A DNA stretch of 64,000 nt, taken from NCBI GenBank assembly GCA_934462925.1, contig CAKSIT010000016.1, positions 5,880 through 69,879 on the forward strand. The letters run 5' to 3'. Each line of letters starts with the position of its first letter. Positions within the stretch are counted from its first letter, which is position 1. A model generated the notes under the pieces. That model was not told the DNA's origin. It saw nothing but the letters and a program-made list of their open reading frames with translations, and did no database searches. The position numbers and the translations under genes are program-made. Of the stretch, positions 34,059-43,750 are shown in pieces. Origin of the DNA: an uncultured Oscillospiraceae bacterium. GTDB lineage: Bacteria; Bacillota; Clostridia; Oscillospirales; Ruminococcaceae.

Positions 34059-34934
34059 ATGAAAGGTATAATTCTCGCAGGCGGAAAGGGTACCCGCCTT
34101 TATCCTAACACGATTGCTGTAAGCAAGCAGCTTCTGCCAATTTACGACAAGCCGCTGATATATTATCCTCTGTCGGTTCTTTTGCTGGCAGGGATACACG
34201 AGATACTGGTGATCTCCACGCCGGAGGATACTCCGAATTATGAAAAGCTCCTCGGAGATGGAAGCCGTATAGGAATACATATTGAATACAAGATACAGGA
34301 TAAGCCTCGCGGTCTTGCCGACGCATTTATTCTGGGCGCTGATTTCATCGGAAACGACAGCGTTTGCCTGGTTCTCGGCGATAATGTATTTTACGGTCAG
34401 GGATTCAGCTCGTACATAAAAAAGGCTATGTCTCAGATCGAAAACGGCGGGGCAACGATCTTCGGCTACCCCGTTGCAAACCCGCGTGAATTCGGCGTGG
34501 TCGAATTCGATAAGAACAACAAGGTCATCTCCATCGAGGAAAAGCCTGCCGAGCCGAAATCGGACTATGCCGTTCCTGGGCTGTACTTTTACGACAACGA
34601 GGTCGTTGAAATAGCCAAGAACGTAAAACCCTCAGCACGCGGCGAGATAGAGATAACATCTATAAACAATCATTACCTTGCCGAAGGTAAGCTCAATGTA
34701 ACGCTTATGGGACGCGGAATGGCTTGGCTCGACACCGGCTCCCCAAAGGGAATGCTGAAGGCCGCCGAGTTCGTGCAGACCGTACAGGATATGCAGGGCT
34801 TCTATATTTCCTGCATTGAGGAGATTGCATGGCGCCGCGGATTTATAACCGCTGAACAGCTCCGCGCTCTTGGCGAAGAGCTGAAAATGACAGCCTATGG
34901 GCAGTATATTATCAGACTTGCGGAGGATAAATAA
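34059..34934 (+). CDS. rfbA: Glucose-1-phosphate thymidylyltransferase
   Basis: The enzyme makes dTDP-glucose from glucose 1-phosphate and dTTP, the first step to dTDP-deoxysugars. The 291-residue protein has the nucleotidyl-transfer loop [11 protein letters not shown] at residue 8 and the [12 protein letters not shown] block. Full-length C-terminus. Ribosome site AGGAGG 7 nt before the ATG. Its stop overlaps the rfbB start (TAATG). No rfbC or rfbD follows, so L-rhamnose is not completed here; dTDP-4-keto-6-deoxyglucose would feed the damaged dideoxysugar genes or another pathway elsewhere. Confidence 0.96.
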   Translation: MKGIILAGGKGTRLYPNTIAVSKQLLPIYDKPLIYYPLSVLLLAGIHEILVISTPEDTPNYEKLLGDGSRIGIHIEYKIQDKPRGLADAFILGADFIGNDSVCLVLGDNVFYGQGFSSYIKKAMSQIENGGATIFGYPVANPREFGVVEFDKNNKVISIEEKPAEPKSDYAVPGLYFYDNEVVEIAKNVKPSARGEIEITSINNHYLAEGKLNVTLMGRGMAWLDTGSPKGMLKAAEFVQTVQDMQGFYISCIEEIAWRRGFITAEQLRALGEELKMTAYGQYIIRLAEDK

Positions 34935-35953
34935 TGAAGATAATCGTAACAGGCGGCGCCGGCTTTATAGGCGGAAATTTCGTACACTATATGCTCAAGG
35001 CTCACCCGGAGTACCGGATAATCTGCCTTGACTGTCTCACCTATGCAGGCAACATGGAGACCCTCGCGCCAGTAATGGACAACCCGAACTTCCGCTTCTG
35101 CAAGGTGGATATCACCGACCGTGACGCGGTTTTCCGGGTGTTCGAGGAGGAGCACCCCGACATCGTTGTGAATTTCGCGGCTGAGAGCCACGTTGACCGC
35201 TCCATTGAGAACCCCGGAGTGTTCCTGAACACCAACATCATCGGCACCCAGACCATGATGGACGCCTGCCGCAAGTACGGCATCAAGCGCTACCATCAGG
35301 TATCCACGGACGAAGTTTACGGTGACCTGCCGCTCGACAGACCCGACCTGTTCTTCACCGAGGAGACGCCGATACACACCTCCAGCCCGTATTCCGCTTC
35401 CAAGGCGAGCGCCGACCTGTTGGTTCAGGCTTACCATAGAACTTTCGGTCTGCCGGTGACTATTTCCAGATGCTCCAATAACTACGGTCCGTATCACTTC
35501 CCCGAGAAGCTCATTCCGCTGATGATAGCGAACGCGCTCAACGACAAGCCGCTCCCCGTTTACGGCGAGGGTCTGAACGTCCGCGACTGGCTGTACGTTG
35601 AGGATCACTGCCGCGCGATAGATCTCATTATCCACAAGGGTACTGTCGGCGAGGTGTACAACATCGGCGGACACAACGAGATGAAGAACATCGACATCGT
35701 AAAGATAATCTGCAAGGCGCTTGGCAAGCCCGAGAGCCTTATCACTCATGTCACCGACCGTAAGGGTCACGATATGCGCTATGCTATCGACCCCACAAAG
35801 ATACACAACGAACTCGGCTGGCTGCCCGAAACGAAGTTCGCGGACGGTATCCAGAGAACTATTCAGTGGTATCTCGACAACCGCGAGTGGTGGGAGCACA
35901 TCATAAACGGCGAGTATCAGGATTACTATGCAAGAATGTATGGAGAAAGGTAA
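34934..35953 (+). CDS. rfbB: dTDP-glucose 4,6-dehydratase
   Basis: A short-chain dehydrogenase/reductase that converts dTDP-glucose to dTDP-4-keto-6-deoxyglucose with bound NAD. The 339-residue protein has GGAGFIGGNFVHY at the N-terminus, STDEVYGDL, and the catalytic YSASKASADLL (YxxxK). All key motifs are intact. It overlaps rfbA by one base. Codon use is richer in GC here than in the flanking island genes, which may indicate a separate origin or gene conversion with a host copy. Confidence 0.97.
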   Translation: MKIIVTGGAGFIGGNFVHYMLKAHPEYRIICLDCLTYAGNMETLAPVMDNPNFRFCKVDITDRDAVFRVFEEEHPDIVVNFAAESHVDRSIENPGVFLNTNIIGTQTMMDACRKYGIKRYHQVSTDEVYGDLPLDRPDLFFTEETPIHTSSPYSASKASADLLVQAYHRTFGLPVTISRCSNNYGPYHFPEKLIPLMIANALNDKPLPVYGEGLNVRDWLYVEDHCRAIDLIIHKGTVGEVYNIGGHNEMKNIDIVKIICKALGKPESLITHVTDRKGHDMRYAIDPTKIHNELGWLPETKFADGIQRTIQWYLDNREWWEHIINGEYQDYYARMYGER

Positions 35954-35959
35954 AGTATT

Positions 35960-37033
35960 ATGAAAGTCACAGCAGTAATAATGGCTGGCGGAAAGGGAGA
36001 GCGTTTCTGGCCGCAGAGCCGTGCAAGCAGACCAAAACAGTTCCTGGCGCTTACCCGCGATGGCGAAACAATGATACAGAAAACAGTCGGAAGGCTTAAT
36101 GATATCGTTGATATCAGCGATGTTTTCGTGGTGACCAATGCAAATTATATAGATTTGGTCAAAGAACAGCTTCCTGAACTCCCGCCGCAGAATATTATTG
36201 CAGAACCCAAAGCCCGCAACACTGCTCCTTGCATCGCACTCGCGGCACAGATAATCAGGAAGAAGTATGAAGACGCAATAATGCTTGTGCTTCCGTCAGA
36301 TCACCTGATAAAGTTCACTGAAATGTTCGTGGATACACTGCGCCACGCGATCAAAGTGGCGGAAAACGGCAGATCGCTGGTCACCATCGGAATCACCCCT
36401 TCCTACCCCGAAACAGGATACGGCTATATACAGTTTTCGGGCGCAAACAAGGCCATGCCGGGAGTTTACACGGTGGAGCGCTTTGTTGAAAAGCCGAATA
36501 TTGAGCTGGCAAAGGAATATGTAAACGCCGGGACATTCCTCTGGAACAGCGGTATGTTCGTGTGGAAGGCATCATCGATAATCTCCAATATAGAACAGTT
36601 TCTGCCGGAAGTTGCCGCCGGAACAGCTAAAATCGGCGAGAGATACGGCACCGATGATTTCGTTCGGACCCTGAATGAGATCTTCCCGGCTCTCCATTCC
36701 GAATCCATAGACTTCGGAGTAATGGAAAAAGCCAAGGATATCTACACCATTCCCGGCAATTTCGGCTGGGACGATGTCGGAAGCTGGCTCGCAGTTGAAA
36801 GGATCAACTACACCAACGAGTATGGAAACGTTGTGAAGGGCGATGTGATAAGCATAAAGACAAAGAACTCAATAATCATCGGCGGAAAAAAACTGATCGC
36901 AACCGTTGGACTTGAAGATGTGGTGATCGTTGATACTGATGATGCGCTCCTTGTCTGTGCCAAGGACAGCACACAGGATATAAAGAAGATCATTGAAAAT
37001 CTCAAGATCTGTAACCGTAACGAACTCATCTGA
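35960..37033 (+). CDS. manC: Mannose-1-phosphate guanylyltransferase
   Basis: The enzyme forms GDP-mannose from mannose 1-phosphate and GTP, the substrate of Gmd. The 357-residue protein is the short form without an isomerase domain. Motifs are MAGGKGERFWPQSR at residue 8, the PSDHLI block, FVEKPN and FGWDDVGSW. It starts 6 bp after rfbB and overlaps the next gene by one base. It supplies the manC-gmd-rmd route to GDP-D-rhamnose in this locus. Confidence 0.94.
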   Translation: MKVTAVIMAGGKGERFWPQSRASRPKQFLALTRDGETMIQKTVGRLNDIVDISDVFVVTNANYIDLVKEQLPELPPQNIIAEPKARNTAPCIALAAQIIRKKYEDAIMLVLPSDHLIKFTEMFVDTLRHAIKVAENGRSLVTIGITPSYPETGYGYIQFSGANKAMPGVYTVERFVEKPNIELAKEYVNAGTFLWNSGMFVWKASSIISNIEQFLPEVAAGTAKIGERYGTDDFVRTLNEIFPALHSESIDFGVMEKAKDIYTIPGNFGWDDVGSWLAVERINYTNEYGNVVKGDVISIKTKNSIIIGGKKLIATVGLEDVVIVDTDDALLVCAKDSTQDIKKIIENLKICNRNELI

Positions 37034-38181
37034 TGAAAATAGCAATTGATGTCCAGCCACTCATAAGCGGCAGACGCACAGGCATAGGATTCTATCAGTC
37101 AGATCTGCTTAAAGCGGCAATAAGACTGGCTCCGGAGCACAAATTCGTTCTGAACTTCTTTTCGTTAAGACATACCGGGGAAAAGATCGGCAGACTGCGG
37201 GAATTGTTCGGCGACGATGTTGAGATACGTCCTTGCCGCTGGTTCAGCAGTCCGCTTTTGCACAGAATATGGCTGATACTGCCTGTTCCGTATAAATTGT
37301 TCTTCCGCCAGAAAGCGGACGTATCGGTATTTTTTAATTATTATGTCCCGCCGTATGCCGAGGGTAAGGTCTTATCGGTCGTCTATGATACGGTCGTAAA
37401 GGATATGCCGCAGACAATGGATAAACGTACCCGCCGCGCACTTAATATGACGCTGAAAAGTTCCATTCAGCGCTCAGACAGGGTAATCACCATTTCGGAA
37501 TTCAGCAGCTCCAGGATCATGGAACATTTCGGAGTTCCATGTGAAAAGCTGGATGTTATATACTGTGGTATTGATGACGCGAGTTTCCATCCGGGATATT
37601 CTGCTGGAGATATCGAAAACTGTAAAAAACGTTTTAATATATCAGGCAGATATATATTATATCTTGGGACTATCGAACCAAGGAAAAATATTCTTGGGCT
37701 GATAGAGGCATACAAGCAGTTATCCGGCAGCAAGCCGGACTGCCCATATCTTGTGATCGCAGGCGGAAAAGGCTGGCTTTATGACGAGATATTCGCAAAG
37801 GTCAGAGAATACGGGCTTGAAGAACGTATTCTGTTCACGGGATATGTAGACGATAATGACGCTCCGCTGCTCATGTGCGGTGCTGAGCTGTTCTGTTTTC
37901 CTTCGTTTTACGAGGGGTTCGGAATGCCGCCGCTTGAAGCAATGTCATGCGGAACGCCAACAGTTGTTTCCGACCGGTCTTCACTTCCGGAGGTCGTTGG
38001 AAATGCGGCACTGACCGCCGATCCCGATTCCCCCGAGAAGCTCGCGGAAGCCATGGAGAAAATACTGTCAGACGATGGTCTGCGCAGTTCGCTCCGTGAA
38101 AAAGGCATCTCTCAGGCAAAAAAATTCACATGGGAAAACAGCGCAAAAAAATTTATTAAGATGATAGGAGAAAAAACATGA
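37033..38181 (+). CDS. Family GT4 glycosyltransferase (mannosyl/rhamnosyltransferase-like)
   Basis: The 382-residue GT-B enzyme opens with DVQPLISGRRTGIGFYQSDL and has the donor-domain landmarks YLGTIEPRKNI and FPSFYEGFGMPPLEAMSCG (E-x7-E). This type occurs in D-rhamnan and mannan clusters (WbdA/WbpX-like architecture). It lies between manC and gmd with one-base and four-base overlaps, so it is tightly coupled to GDP-sugar synthesis. The linkage made cannot be predicted. Confidence 0.88.
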   Translation: MKIAIDVQPLISGRRTGIGFYQSDLLKAAIRLAPEHKFVLNFFSLRHTGEKIGRLRELFGDDVEIRPCRWFSSPLLHRIWLILPVPYKLFFRQKADVSVFFNYYVPPYAEGKVLSVVYDTVVKDMPQTMDKRTRRALNMTLKSSIQRSDRVITISEFSSSRIMEHFGVPCEKLDVIYCGIDDASFHPGYSAGDIENCKKRFNISGRYILYLGTIEPRKNILGLIEAYKQLSGSKPDCPYLVIAGGKGWLYDEIFAKVREYGLEERILFTGYVDDNDAPLLMCGAELFCFPSFYEGFGMPPLEAMSCGTPTVVSDRSSLPEVVGNAALTADPDSPEKLAEAMEKILSDDGLRSSLREKGISQAKKFTWENSAKKFIKMIGEKT

Positions 38182-39233
38182 AAAGAGCTTTTGTAACAGG
38201 CGTCACCGGACAGGATGGATCTTATCTTGCAGAATTACTGTTGGAAAAGGGATACGAAGTTTACGGCCTTGTCAGACGTAAGTCCAGACTCGATTTCGGT
38301 AACCTTGAGGGAACGGCGGCAAAGGAGAAGGTCCATTTTATCTTCGGAGATATCACGGATATGTCCGCAATGATCCGCGCAATAAGCGAATCACAGCCTG
38401 ACGAAGTATACAATCTCGCAGCGCAGTCTTTCGTTGCGCAGAGCTTCAGGGAGCCGATAGCCAGCGCCAACATCACCGGCGTTGCAGCAGCAAATATTCT
38501 TGAAGCGATAAAGACAATAAAGCCGGACGCAAGATACTACCAGGCAAGCACCTCGGAGATGTTCGGCGGCTGCATTGAGGATCAGGGTGACAACTTCACC
38601 GGCTATACCGAAAAGAGCTTCTTCCATCCGCGCAGTCCCTATGGAGTTGCCAAGCTCTATGCTCACTGGATAACCAGAAACTACCGAGAAGGCTACAATA
38701 TGTTTGCGTGCTCAGGTATCCTCTTCAACCACGAAAGCGAACGCAGAGGTCTTGAGTTTGTCACCAGAAAGATAACGGACGCTGTCGCAAGGATAAAGCT
38801 CGGCGCTCAGGATCACCTTGAGCTCGGTAATATGGACGCAAAGCGCGACTGGGGTCATTCCAGAGATTATGTCCGCGCTATGTGGCTCATGCTCCAGCAA
38901 GACAAGCCACAGGATTACGTTATCGCTTCACATGAAACACATACTGTGCGCGAGTTCGTGGAACTTGCCTTCAAGTCTGTCGGCACAGAGATCAGATGGA
39001 ACGGAAGCGGCGTCGATGAGACCGGTACAGACGCAGCAACAGGCAAAGTCATCGTTAAGATAAACCCGAAGTTTTACCGCCCTGCTGAGGTGGATCTCCT
39101 GCTTGGCGATCCCTCAAAGGCTGAAAGCGAACTCGGCTGGAAGCGTGAGGTGTCTTTCGAAAAGCTTGTTTCTCTCATGACTGAAAACGATATTGCTCTC
39201 GTTGAAAAAGAGCTGCGCACACAGAACGCATGA
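38178..39233 (+). CDS. gmd: GDP-mannose 4,6-dehydratase
   Basis: The enzyme converts GDP-mannose to GDP-4-keto-6-deoxymannose using bound NADP. The 351-residue protein has GVTGQDGSYLAELLLEKGYE at the N-terminus, STSEMFGG, and the catalytic SPYGVAKLYAHW (YxxxK). Length and order are typical. It overlaps both neighbours by 4 bp. The downstream reductase decides that the product is a D-rhamnose donor rather than fucose. Confidence 0.97.
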   Translation: MKRAFVTGVTGQDGSYLAELLLEKGYEVYGLVRRKSRLDFGNLEGTAAKEKVHFIFGDITDMSAMIRAISESQPDEVYNLAAQSFVAQSFREPIASANITGVAAANILEAIKTIKPDARYYQASTSEMFGGCIEDQGDNFTGYTEKSFFHPRSPYGVAKLYAHWITRNYREGYNMFACSGILFNHESERRGLEFVTRKITDAVARIKLGAQDHLELGNMDAKRDWGHSRDYVRAMWLMLQQDKPQDYVIASHETHTVREFVELAFKSVGTEIRWNGSGVDETGTDAATGKVIVKINPKFYRPAEVDLLLGDPSKAESELGWKREVSFEKLVSLMTENDIALVEKELRTQNA

Positions 39234-40165
39234 GAAGGTCACTTATAATCGGCGCAGCCGGATTTGTTGGCGGATATCTGATAAAAGAGCTTCAGACACT
39301 CGGCGATGAAGTGTATGCAACAAAGCTGCCCGCTGAATCGCTTGACGCCGGCTGCTGCGTCAGGAACCTTGATATTCTTGACGCTTCCTCAACGACCGCA
39401 TTGATAAAAGAAATACAGCCTGACAGGATATTTCATCTGGCCGCACAAAGCTCGGTCGCCGTTTCATGGAAGAAACCGGCGCTCACTGCACAGATAAATG
39501 TAGTCGGCGCAATAAACGTCCTGGAAGCAGCACGCGCCGCTTCATGCGAGCCCGTGCTGCTTCTTGTGGGTTCGTCTGAAGAGTATGGCGCAGCCGGGAC
39601 AGCCGACGGCATCATCAGCGAAAACGTCCGCCCGCATCCGGGCAATGTCTATGCTGCAACAAAGGCTGTACAGAACTGTATCGGCAATATATATCACAAT
39701 GCTTATGGCATGAAAATAATCTGTGTGCGCGCATTCAACCATTTCGGTCCGGGACAGCTCCCGCAGTTTGTTATTTCGGATTTTTGCAGACAGGTCGCAG
39801 AAATCGAGGCATGCCGCCACGAATCGGTTATACGAGTAGGAAACCTCTCCGCAAAGCGCGATTTTACAGATGTGCGCGACATAGTCCGGGCATACGGAAT
39901 GCTCGCGGAAAAAGGCAGATTCGGCGAAACATATAATGTTGGCTCCGGAAAAGCAGTAGAGATCCGCTCCATTCTGGATATAATACTTTCGCAGACTTCA
40001 GCGGTTGTCAGCGTTGAAACGGATGAAACAAGGTTCCGTCCGGTAGATGTTCCGCTCATACAGGCAGATATATCCAAAATCAGCAATGATACGGGCTGGG
40101 CGCCCAAAATCGATATTGTTAATACGATAAGCGATACGCTTGAGTTCTGGCGCAGCAATTTATAA
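39230..40165 (+). CDS. rmd: GDP-6-deoxy-D-mannose (GDP-D-rhamnose) reductase
   Basis: A 311-residue short-chain reductase with GAAGFVGGYLIKEL at the N-terminus, GSSEEYG and the catalytic YAATKAVQN. These resemble Rmd enzymes, which reduce GDP-4-keto-6-deoxymannose to GDP-D-rhamnose. GDP-fucose synthase (Fcl) is the alternative, but the GSSEEYG block and the neighbours favour Rmd. ATG overlaps the gmd stop. It completes manC-gmd-rmd. Confidence 0.87.
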   Translation: MRRSLIIGAAGFVGGYLIKELQTLGDEVYATKLPAESLDAGCCVRNLDILDASSTTALIKEIQPDRIFHLAAQSSVAVSWKKPALTAQINVVGAINVLEAARAASCEPVLLLVGSSEEYGAAGTADGIISENVRPHPGNVYAATKAVQNCIGNIYHNAYGMKIICVRAFNHFGPGQLPQFVISDFCRQVAEIEACRHESVIRVGNLSAKRDFTDVRDIVRAYGMLAEKGRFGETYNVGSGKAVEIRSILDIILSQTSAVVSVETDETRFRPVDVPLIQADISKISNDTGWAPKIDIVNTISDTLEFWRSNL

Positions 40166-40182
40166 TTTTTTAGGAGATAGCA

Positions 40183-40962
40183 ATGGGGATTTTCAGAGAA
40201 TTGTATGAATATCGGCAGATGATCGCCAGCCTGGTCAGGAGAGACCTGCGGGGCAGATACAAAGGATCTTTTCTTGGATTTCTGTGGACCTTCGTAAACC
40301 CGCTGCTCCAGCTCCTTGTGTATTCTCTGGTGTTTACTAACATTATGCGCGTGGAAGACGTCGAGATATATTATTTGTATCTCTTTATCGCACTTATTCC
40401 GTGGCTTTTTTTCTCCAACTCCATTGCCGGCGGAGCCAGCTGTATAATAGCACAGAAGGACATGGTCAGCAAGATCTATTTCCCACGGGAAGTAATACCG
40501 ATATCATATGTCACAAGCGGCTTTGTCAATATGCTGCTTTGTTTTATCGTGGTAATTGCCGCTGTCCTGATATCAGGAATTGAGGTCAATGTGCTTACAT
40601 GGATGTTTCTTCCGGTAATATTTATCATACAGTATATACTGGTGCTTGGAATCACAATGCTGGTATCCGCCGTAACCGTATATTTCCGCGACCTGGAACA
40701 TATACTGGGAATCATTATGATGGCATGGATGTATCTTACCCCTATCATATATACGCCGAATATGGTTCCTGATTCTTTCAGAATGTATTTTGACCTGAAT
40801 CCTATGACCCACATTGTAACCGCTTACAGGGACATCCTGTACTATGGTCGTATGCCGGAGTTTTCCACGTTGATAAGTTCAGTCGTATTCGGGATCGTAT
40901 TTCTGGTAATAGGTTTTGTTTCTTTCGGAAAGCTGAAAAGACATTTTGCAGAGGAGATGTGA
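40183..40962 (+). CDS. wzm: Polysaccharide ABC exporter, permease subunit (Wzm-type)
   Basis: The 259-residue protein of the ABC-2 family has six predicted helices and the N-terminal RRDLRGRYKGSFLGFLWTFV signature of O-antigen and teichoic-acid exporters. It also has the NPMTHIVTAYRDILYYG block near residue 207. AGGAGATAGC precedes the ATG. Paired with the ATPase 3 bp downstream, it should export the finished lipid-linked glycan across the membrane. TagG-type teichoic exporters are the nearest relatives in Gram-positives; the Wzt extension argues for a polysaccharide. Confidence 0.92.
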   Translation: MGIFRELYEYRQMIASLVRRDLRGRYKGSFLGFLWTFVNPLLQLLVYSLVFTNIMRVEDVEIYYLYLFIALIPWLFFSNSIAGGASCIIAQKDMVSKIYFPREVIPISYVTSGFVNMLLCFIVVIAAVLISGIEVNVLTWMFLPVIFIIQYILVLGITMLVSAVTVYFRDLEHILGIIMMAWMYLTPIIYTPNMVPDSFRMYFDLNPMTHIVTAYRDILYYGRMPEFSTLISSVVFGIVFLVIGFVSFGKLKRHFAEEM

Positions 40963-40965
40963 TAT

Positions 40966-42303
40966 ATGCCGTCTGATAATGATATTGCTATATCAGTCAA
41001 AAGCCTTAAAAAGTCTTTTAAGGTGTATTTCGACAAGGGTCAGAGCTTTAAAGAAAGGATTCTGTTCCGCGGCCGCAGCAGATATGAAAAACGTGTTGTT
41101 CTTGACGGGATCTCTTTTGATGTAAAAAAAGGAGAAGCTGTCGGTCTTATAGGCAACAACGGCTGCGGAAAGAGCACAACGCTGAAGCTGCTGACGCGGA
41201 TAATGTATCCTGATGAAGGCTCAATATCCATCAAAGGGCGCGTGTCAAGCCTTATTGAACTTGGAGCCGGATTTCATCCGGATATGAGCGGAAGAGAGAA
41301 CATCTATATCAACTCTTCAATTTTCGGGCTTACAAAAAAGGAAATCGACAGCAGACTGGAAAGCATAATTGAATTTTCTGAGCTTGGTGAATATATTGAC
41401 AACCCTGTCAGGACGTATTCGTCAGGCATGTATATGCGTCTTGCATTCTCCGTGGCTATAAATGTTGACGCAAGTGTTCTTCTTATTGATGAGATACTTG
41501 CAGTAGGCGACGCAACATTTCAGGCAAAATGCTTCAACAGGCTCCGGGAAATAAAGGCAAACGGCACCACGATCGTTATAGTGTCGCATTCCCTCACACA
41601 AATAGAGCAGTTCTGTGACAGATCCATCTGGATCAACAACGGGAAAATAGCTATGGAAGGACTTCCAAGAGAGGTACATCCGGCATATCTTGACTATATG
41701 AGCACCATGCATGGCGTGGGAAGCAGTCACGAAACTCTCCCGCCTGAATCTGAACCGCACGACGGGTCAGAAGCTTCCCGGACAACATCCGCCGCAGATG
41801 AAGCTGCCACCGAATCTGCTACCGGAAATGCCGGTTCCATCACGGATACAGAACCCGTTCAGAAATCGGAAAAGCCCGGAGAACAATTGCGCTGGGGTAA
41901 CAAAGATATTGAAATTGTCAGTGCATATATGCTTGATGAAAAAGGAAAACGCACAACAAAGCTGATATCCGGAAGACCTTGTTCGATATGCATTGAGTAT
42001 GCCAACCATAAAAATCTGGAAAAGGCCTCCTGCGGAATAGGCGTATTCAGAAATGATGATGTACAGTGCTACGGCACAAACACAGATATAGACCATGTAA
42101 CTCTAAAGTTAAATGATCATGGAACCGTGATCTTTGAGATAGAAAATAACGTACTTCTTGCGGGAGAATATACCATAGATGTCGCATTACACACAACGGA
42201 TGGATTTGCTTACGATTATTGCCGAAAGGCAATAGCTGTTTCTGTGGCATCGCTGAATGCTGATATCGGTGTTGAGAGAATTCCGCACAGTTGGAGATCA
42301 TAA
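40966..42303 (+). CDS. wzt: Polysaccharide ABC exporter ATPase with C-terminal glycan-recognition domain (Wzt-type)
   Basis: The first 240 residues are an ATPase: Walker A GNNGCGKST (near 62), signature YSSGMYMRLAF, Walker B VLLIDEILAVGD. A Ser/Glu/Thr/Ala-rich linker (about 250-305) joins a beta-sandwich C-terminal domain (about 308-445) of the Wzt_C family. In known systems this domain binds the modified end of the completed chain and licenses export. Its presence, together with the methyltransferase gene directly downstream, predicts export triggered by a capped terminus. The ribosome site is GAGGAG. Confidence 0.93.
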   Translation: MPSDNDIAISVKSLKKSFKVYFDKGQSFKERILFRGRSRYEKRVVLDGISFDVKKGEAVGLIGNNGCGKSTTLKLLTRIMYPDEGSISIKGRVSSLIELGAGFHPDMSGRENIYINSSIFGLTKKEIDSRLESIIEFSELGEYIDNPVRTYSSGMYMRLAFSVAINVDASVLLIDEILAVGDATFQAKCFNRLREIKANGTTIVIVSHSLTQIEQFCDRSIWINNGKIAMEGLPREVHPAYLDYMSTMHGVGSSHETLPPESEPHDGSEASRTTSAADEAATESATGNAGSITDTEPVQKSEKPGEQLRWGNKDIEIVSAYMLDEKGKRTTKLISGRPCSICIEYANHKNLEKASCGIGVFRNDDVQCYGTNTDIDHVTLKLNDHGTVIFEIENNVLLAGEYTIDVALHTTDGFAYDYCRKAIAVSVASLNADIGVERIPHSWRS

Positions 42304-42317
42304 CAGGGAGGATTTGT

Positions 42318-43727
42318 ATGACGCATGACGATGTAAAAAGAAAGATCAGGAACAGGCTCGCAGCATTGGAATACACTCCCGGATTCAAAGAGGGGATCAG
42401 GACGCCGGATCACTCTGAAAAGAAGTCGATACAGGCAGGCGCATATATCGATGAAGCATGGCAAAATCATAATGCCGCTTTCTCATGCGCATCTCAGGAT
42501 GGATATCTGCCGATTCAGGGAAACAAACTCGCTGTCTTTATCAAAAAAGCTATGAGAAAGCTGCTCAAAATATTCTGGGGCTGGTATATCTTTCCGATAT
42601 ACTCACGGCAGAGCACATTCAATGGTAAGACAGACAACGCCGTATCACTGCTGATCACCGCTGTACACGAGCAGGGCGAGGCTCTGGCTCAGCTAGGCGA
42701 GGAAAACTCCATTCTGAAACGTCAGCTTGAAGACACAGCCAATATGCTGAAGACACAGCAGGAAGAATATTCTGCCGCAATGGCTCAGATAAAAACACTG
42801 CTTGATGAGACCGGTAAAGAAATGCAACTCTTCAAAACGCAGCAGTCGAAATATGAAATAGATCAGGCACAGACAAAATCACACGTTGATAAAAACCGCG
42901 ATGATATACGGCTTCTGGGCAGTACACTCTCCTCTCTGGAGCAGAAAGAGAATACCATGGACGCCGCTTTGGAGAAAATAAACGGAGAGATTCCGCGCAT
43001 AAAGGACGCACTTTGCCTGTCCTACGATCCTTCCCTGGTCGATGATGACATAATCGACTATTTTGATTTTGAGGACCATTTCAGAGGTTCCCGTGAATCA
43101 ATAATCGAGCATCAGCAGCAATATATTCCTTACCTTAAAACTGATTATACCGATGGCTTTGTTGTTGAGCTCGGATTCGGCAGGGGAGAGCTGCTTGAGA
43201 CGATGAGAAATAACAACATCTCTGCAAAGGGCGCGGATATTTCCGAAACATTCGTAAAATACTGCGCTGACATGGGTATGGATGTATGTCGTTCTGACGC
43301 ACTTCAGTACCTTAATTGGTGCGAGGACGACAGTCTTAATGGAATCATTCTGTCCCAGGTAGCAGAACACATCAGACCGGAGTACCTGTATCAGCTTATC
43401 CGCACGGGATTCAAAAAGCTCCGTAAAAACTGCTGCTTTATTATAGAAACCCCAAATCCTGAGTCGCTTTCTACATATATGAATTTCTATATAGACGGTT
43501 CGCACATCAAGCCGGTTCACTATCTGACCCTCGAGTACTTCTTCCGCAAAAATGGATACAGCGAAATAACCAGGCTGTCCGATGATTACAGCAGACACCC
43601 TTACGCCGGAAGATTCAGGAGATACGTTGTCGATACCTGCGACGAACCTGAAAAGAAGGAAATCCTCAATGACATCAATGAAGCACTGTTCTCGGGAAGA
43701 GATTATACAATAATTGCAAGAAAATAA
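42318..43727 (+). CDS. Coiled-coil SAM-dependent methyltransferase, candidate glycan chain terminator
   Basis: The 469-residue protein has an N-terminal region of about 100 residues, a long predicted coiled coil (about 103-231, heptads with Gln, Glu, Leu) and a class I methyltransferase domain (VVELGFGRGE near 283; SQVAEHI near 350). In E. coli O8/O9a, WbdD combines a methyltransferase, kinase and coiled-coil ruler to end the chain. Here the coil precedes the methyltransferase and there is no kinase. I infer a capping function. The start is ATG 42318 with AGGGAGG upstream, not the in-frame ATG 42291. Confidence 0.8.
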   Translation: MTHDDVKRKIRNRLAALEYTPGFKEGIRTPDHSEKKSIQAGAYIDEAWQNHNAAFSCASQDGYLPIQGNKLAVFIKKAMRKLLKIFWGWYIFPIYSRQSTFNGKTDNAVSLLITAVHEQGEALAQLGEENSILKRQLEDTANMLKTQQEEYSAAMAQIKTLLDETGKEMQLFKTQQSKYEIDQAQTKSHVDKNRDDIRLLGSTLSSLEQKENTMDAALEKINGEIPRIKDALCLSYDPSLVDDDIIDYFDFEDHFRGSRESIIEHQQQYIPYLKTDYTDGFVVELGFGRGELLETMRNNNISAKGADISETFVKYCADMGMDVCRSDALQYLNWCEDDSLNGIILSQVAEHIRPEYLYQLIRTGFKKLRKNCCFIIETPNPESLSTYMNFYIDGSHIKPVHYLTLEYFFRKNGYSEITRLSDDYSRHPYAGRFRRYVVDTCDEPEKKEILNDINEALFSGRDYTIIARK

Positions 43728-43750
43728 CGCAAAATAAGGATGGTAATGTT

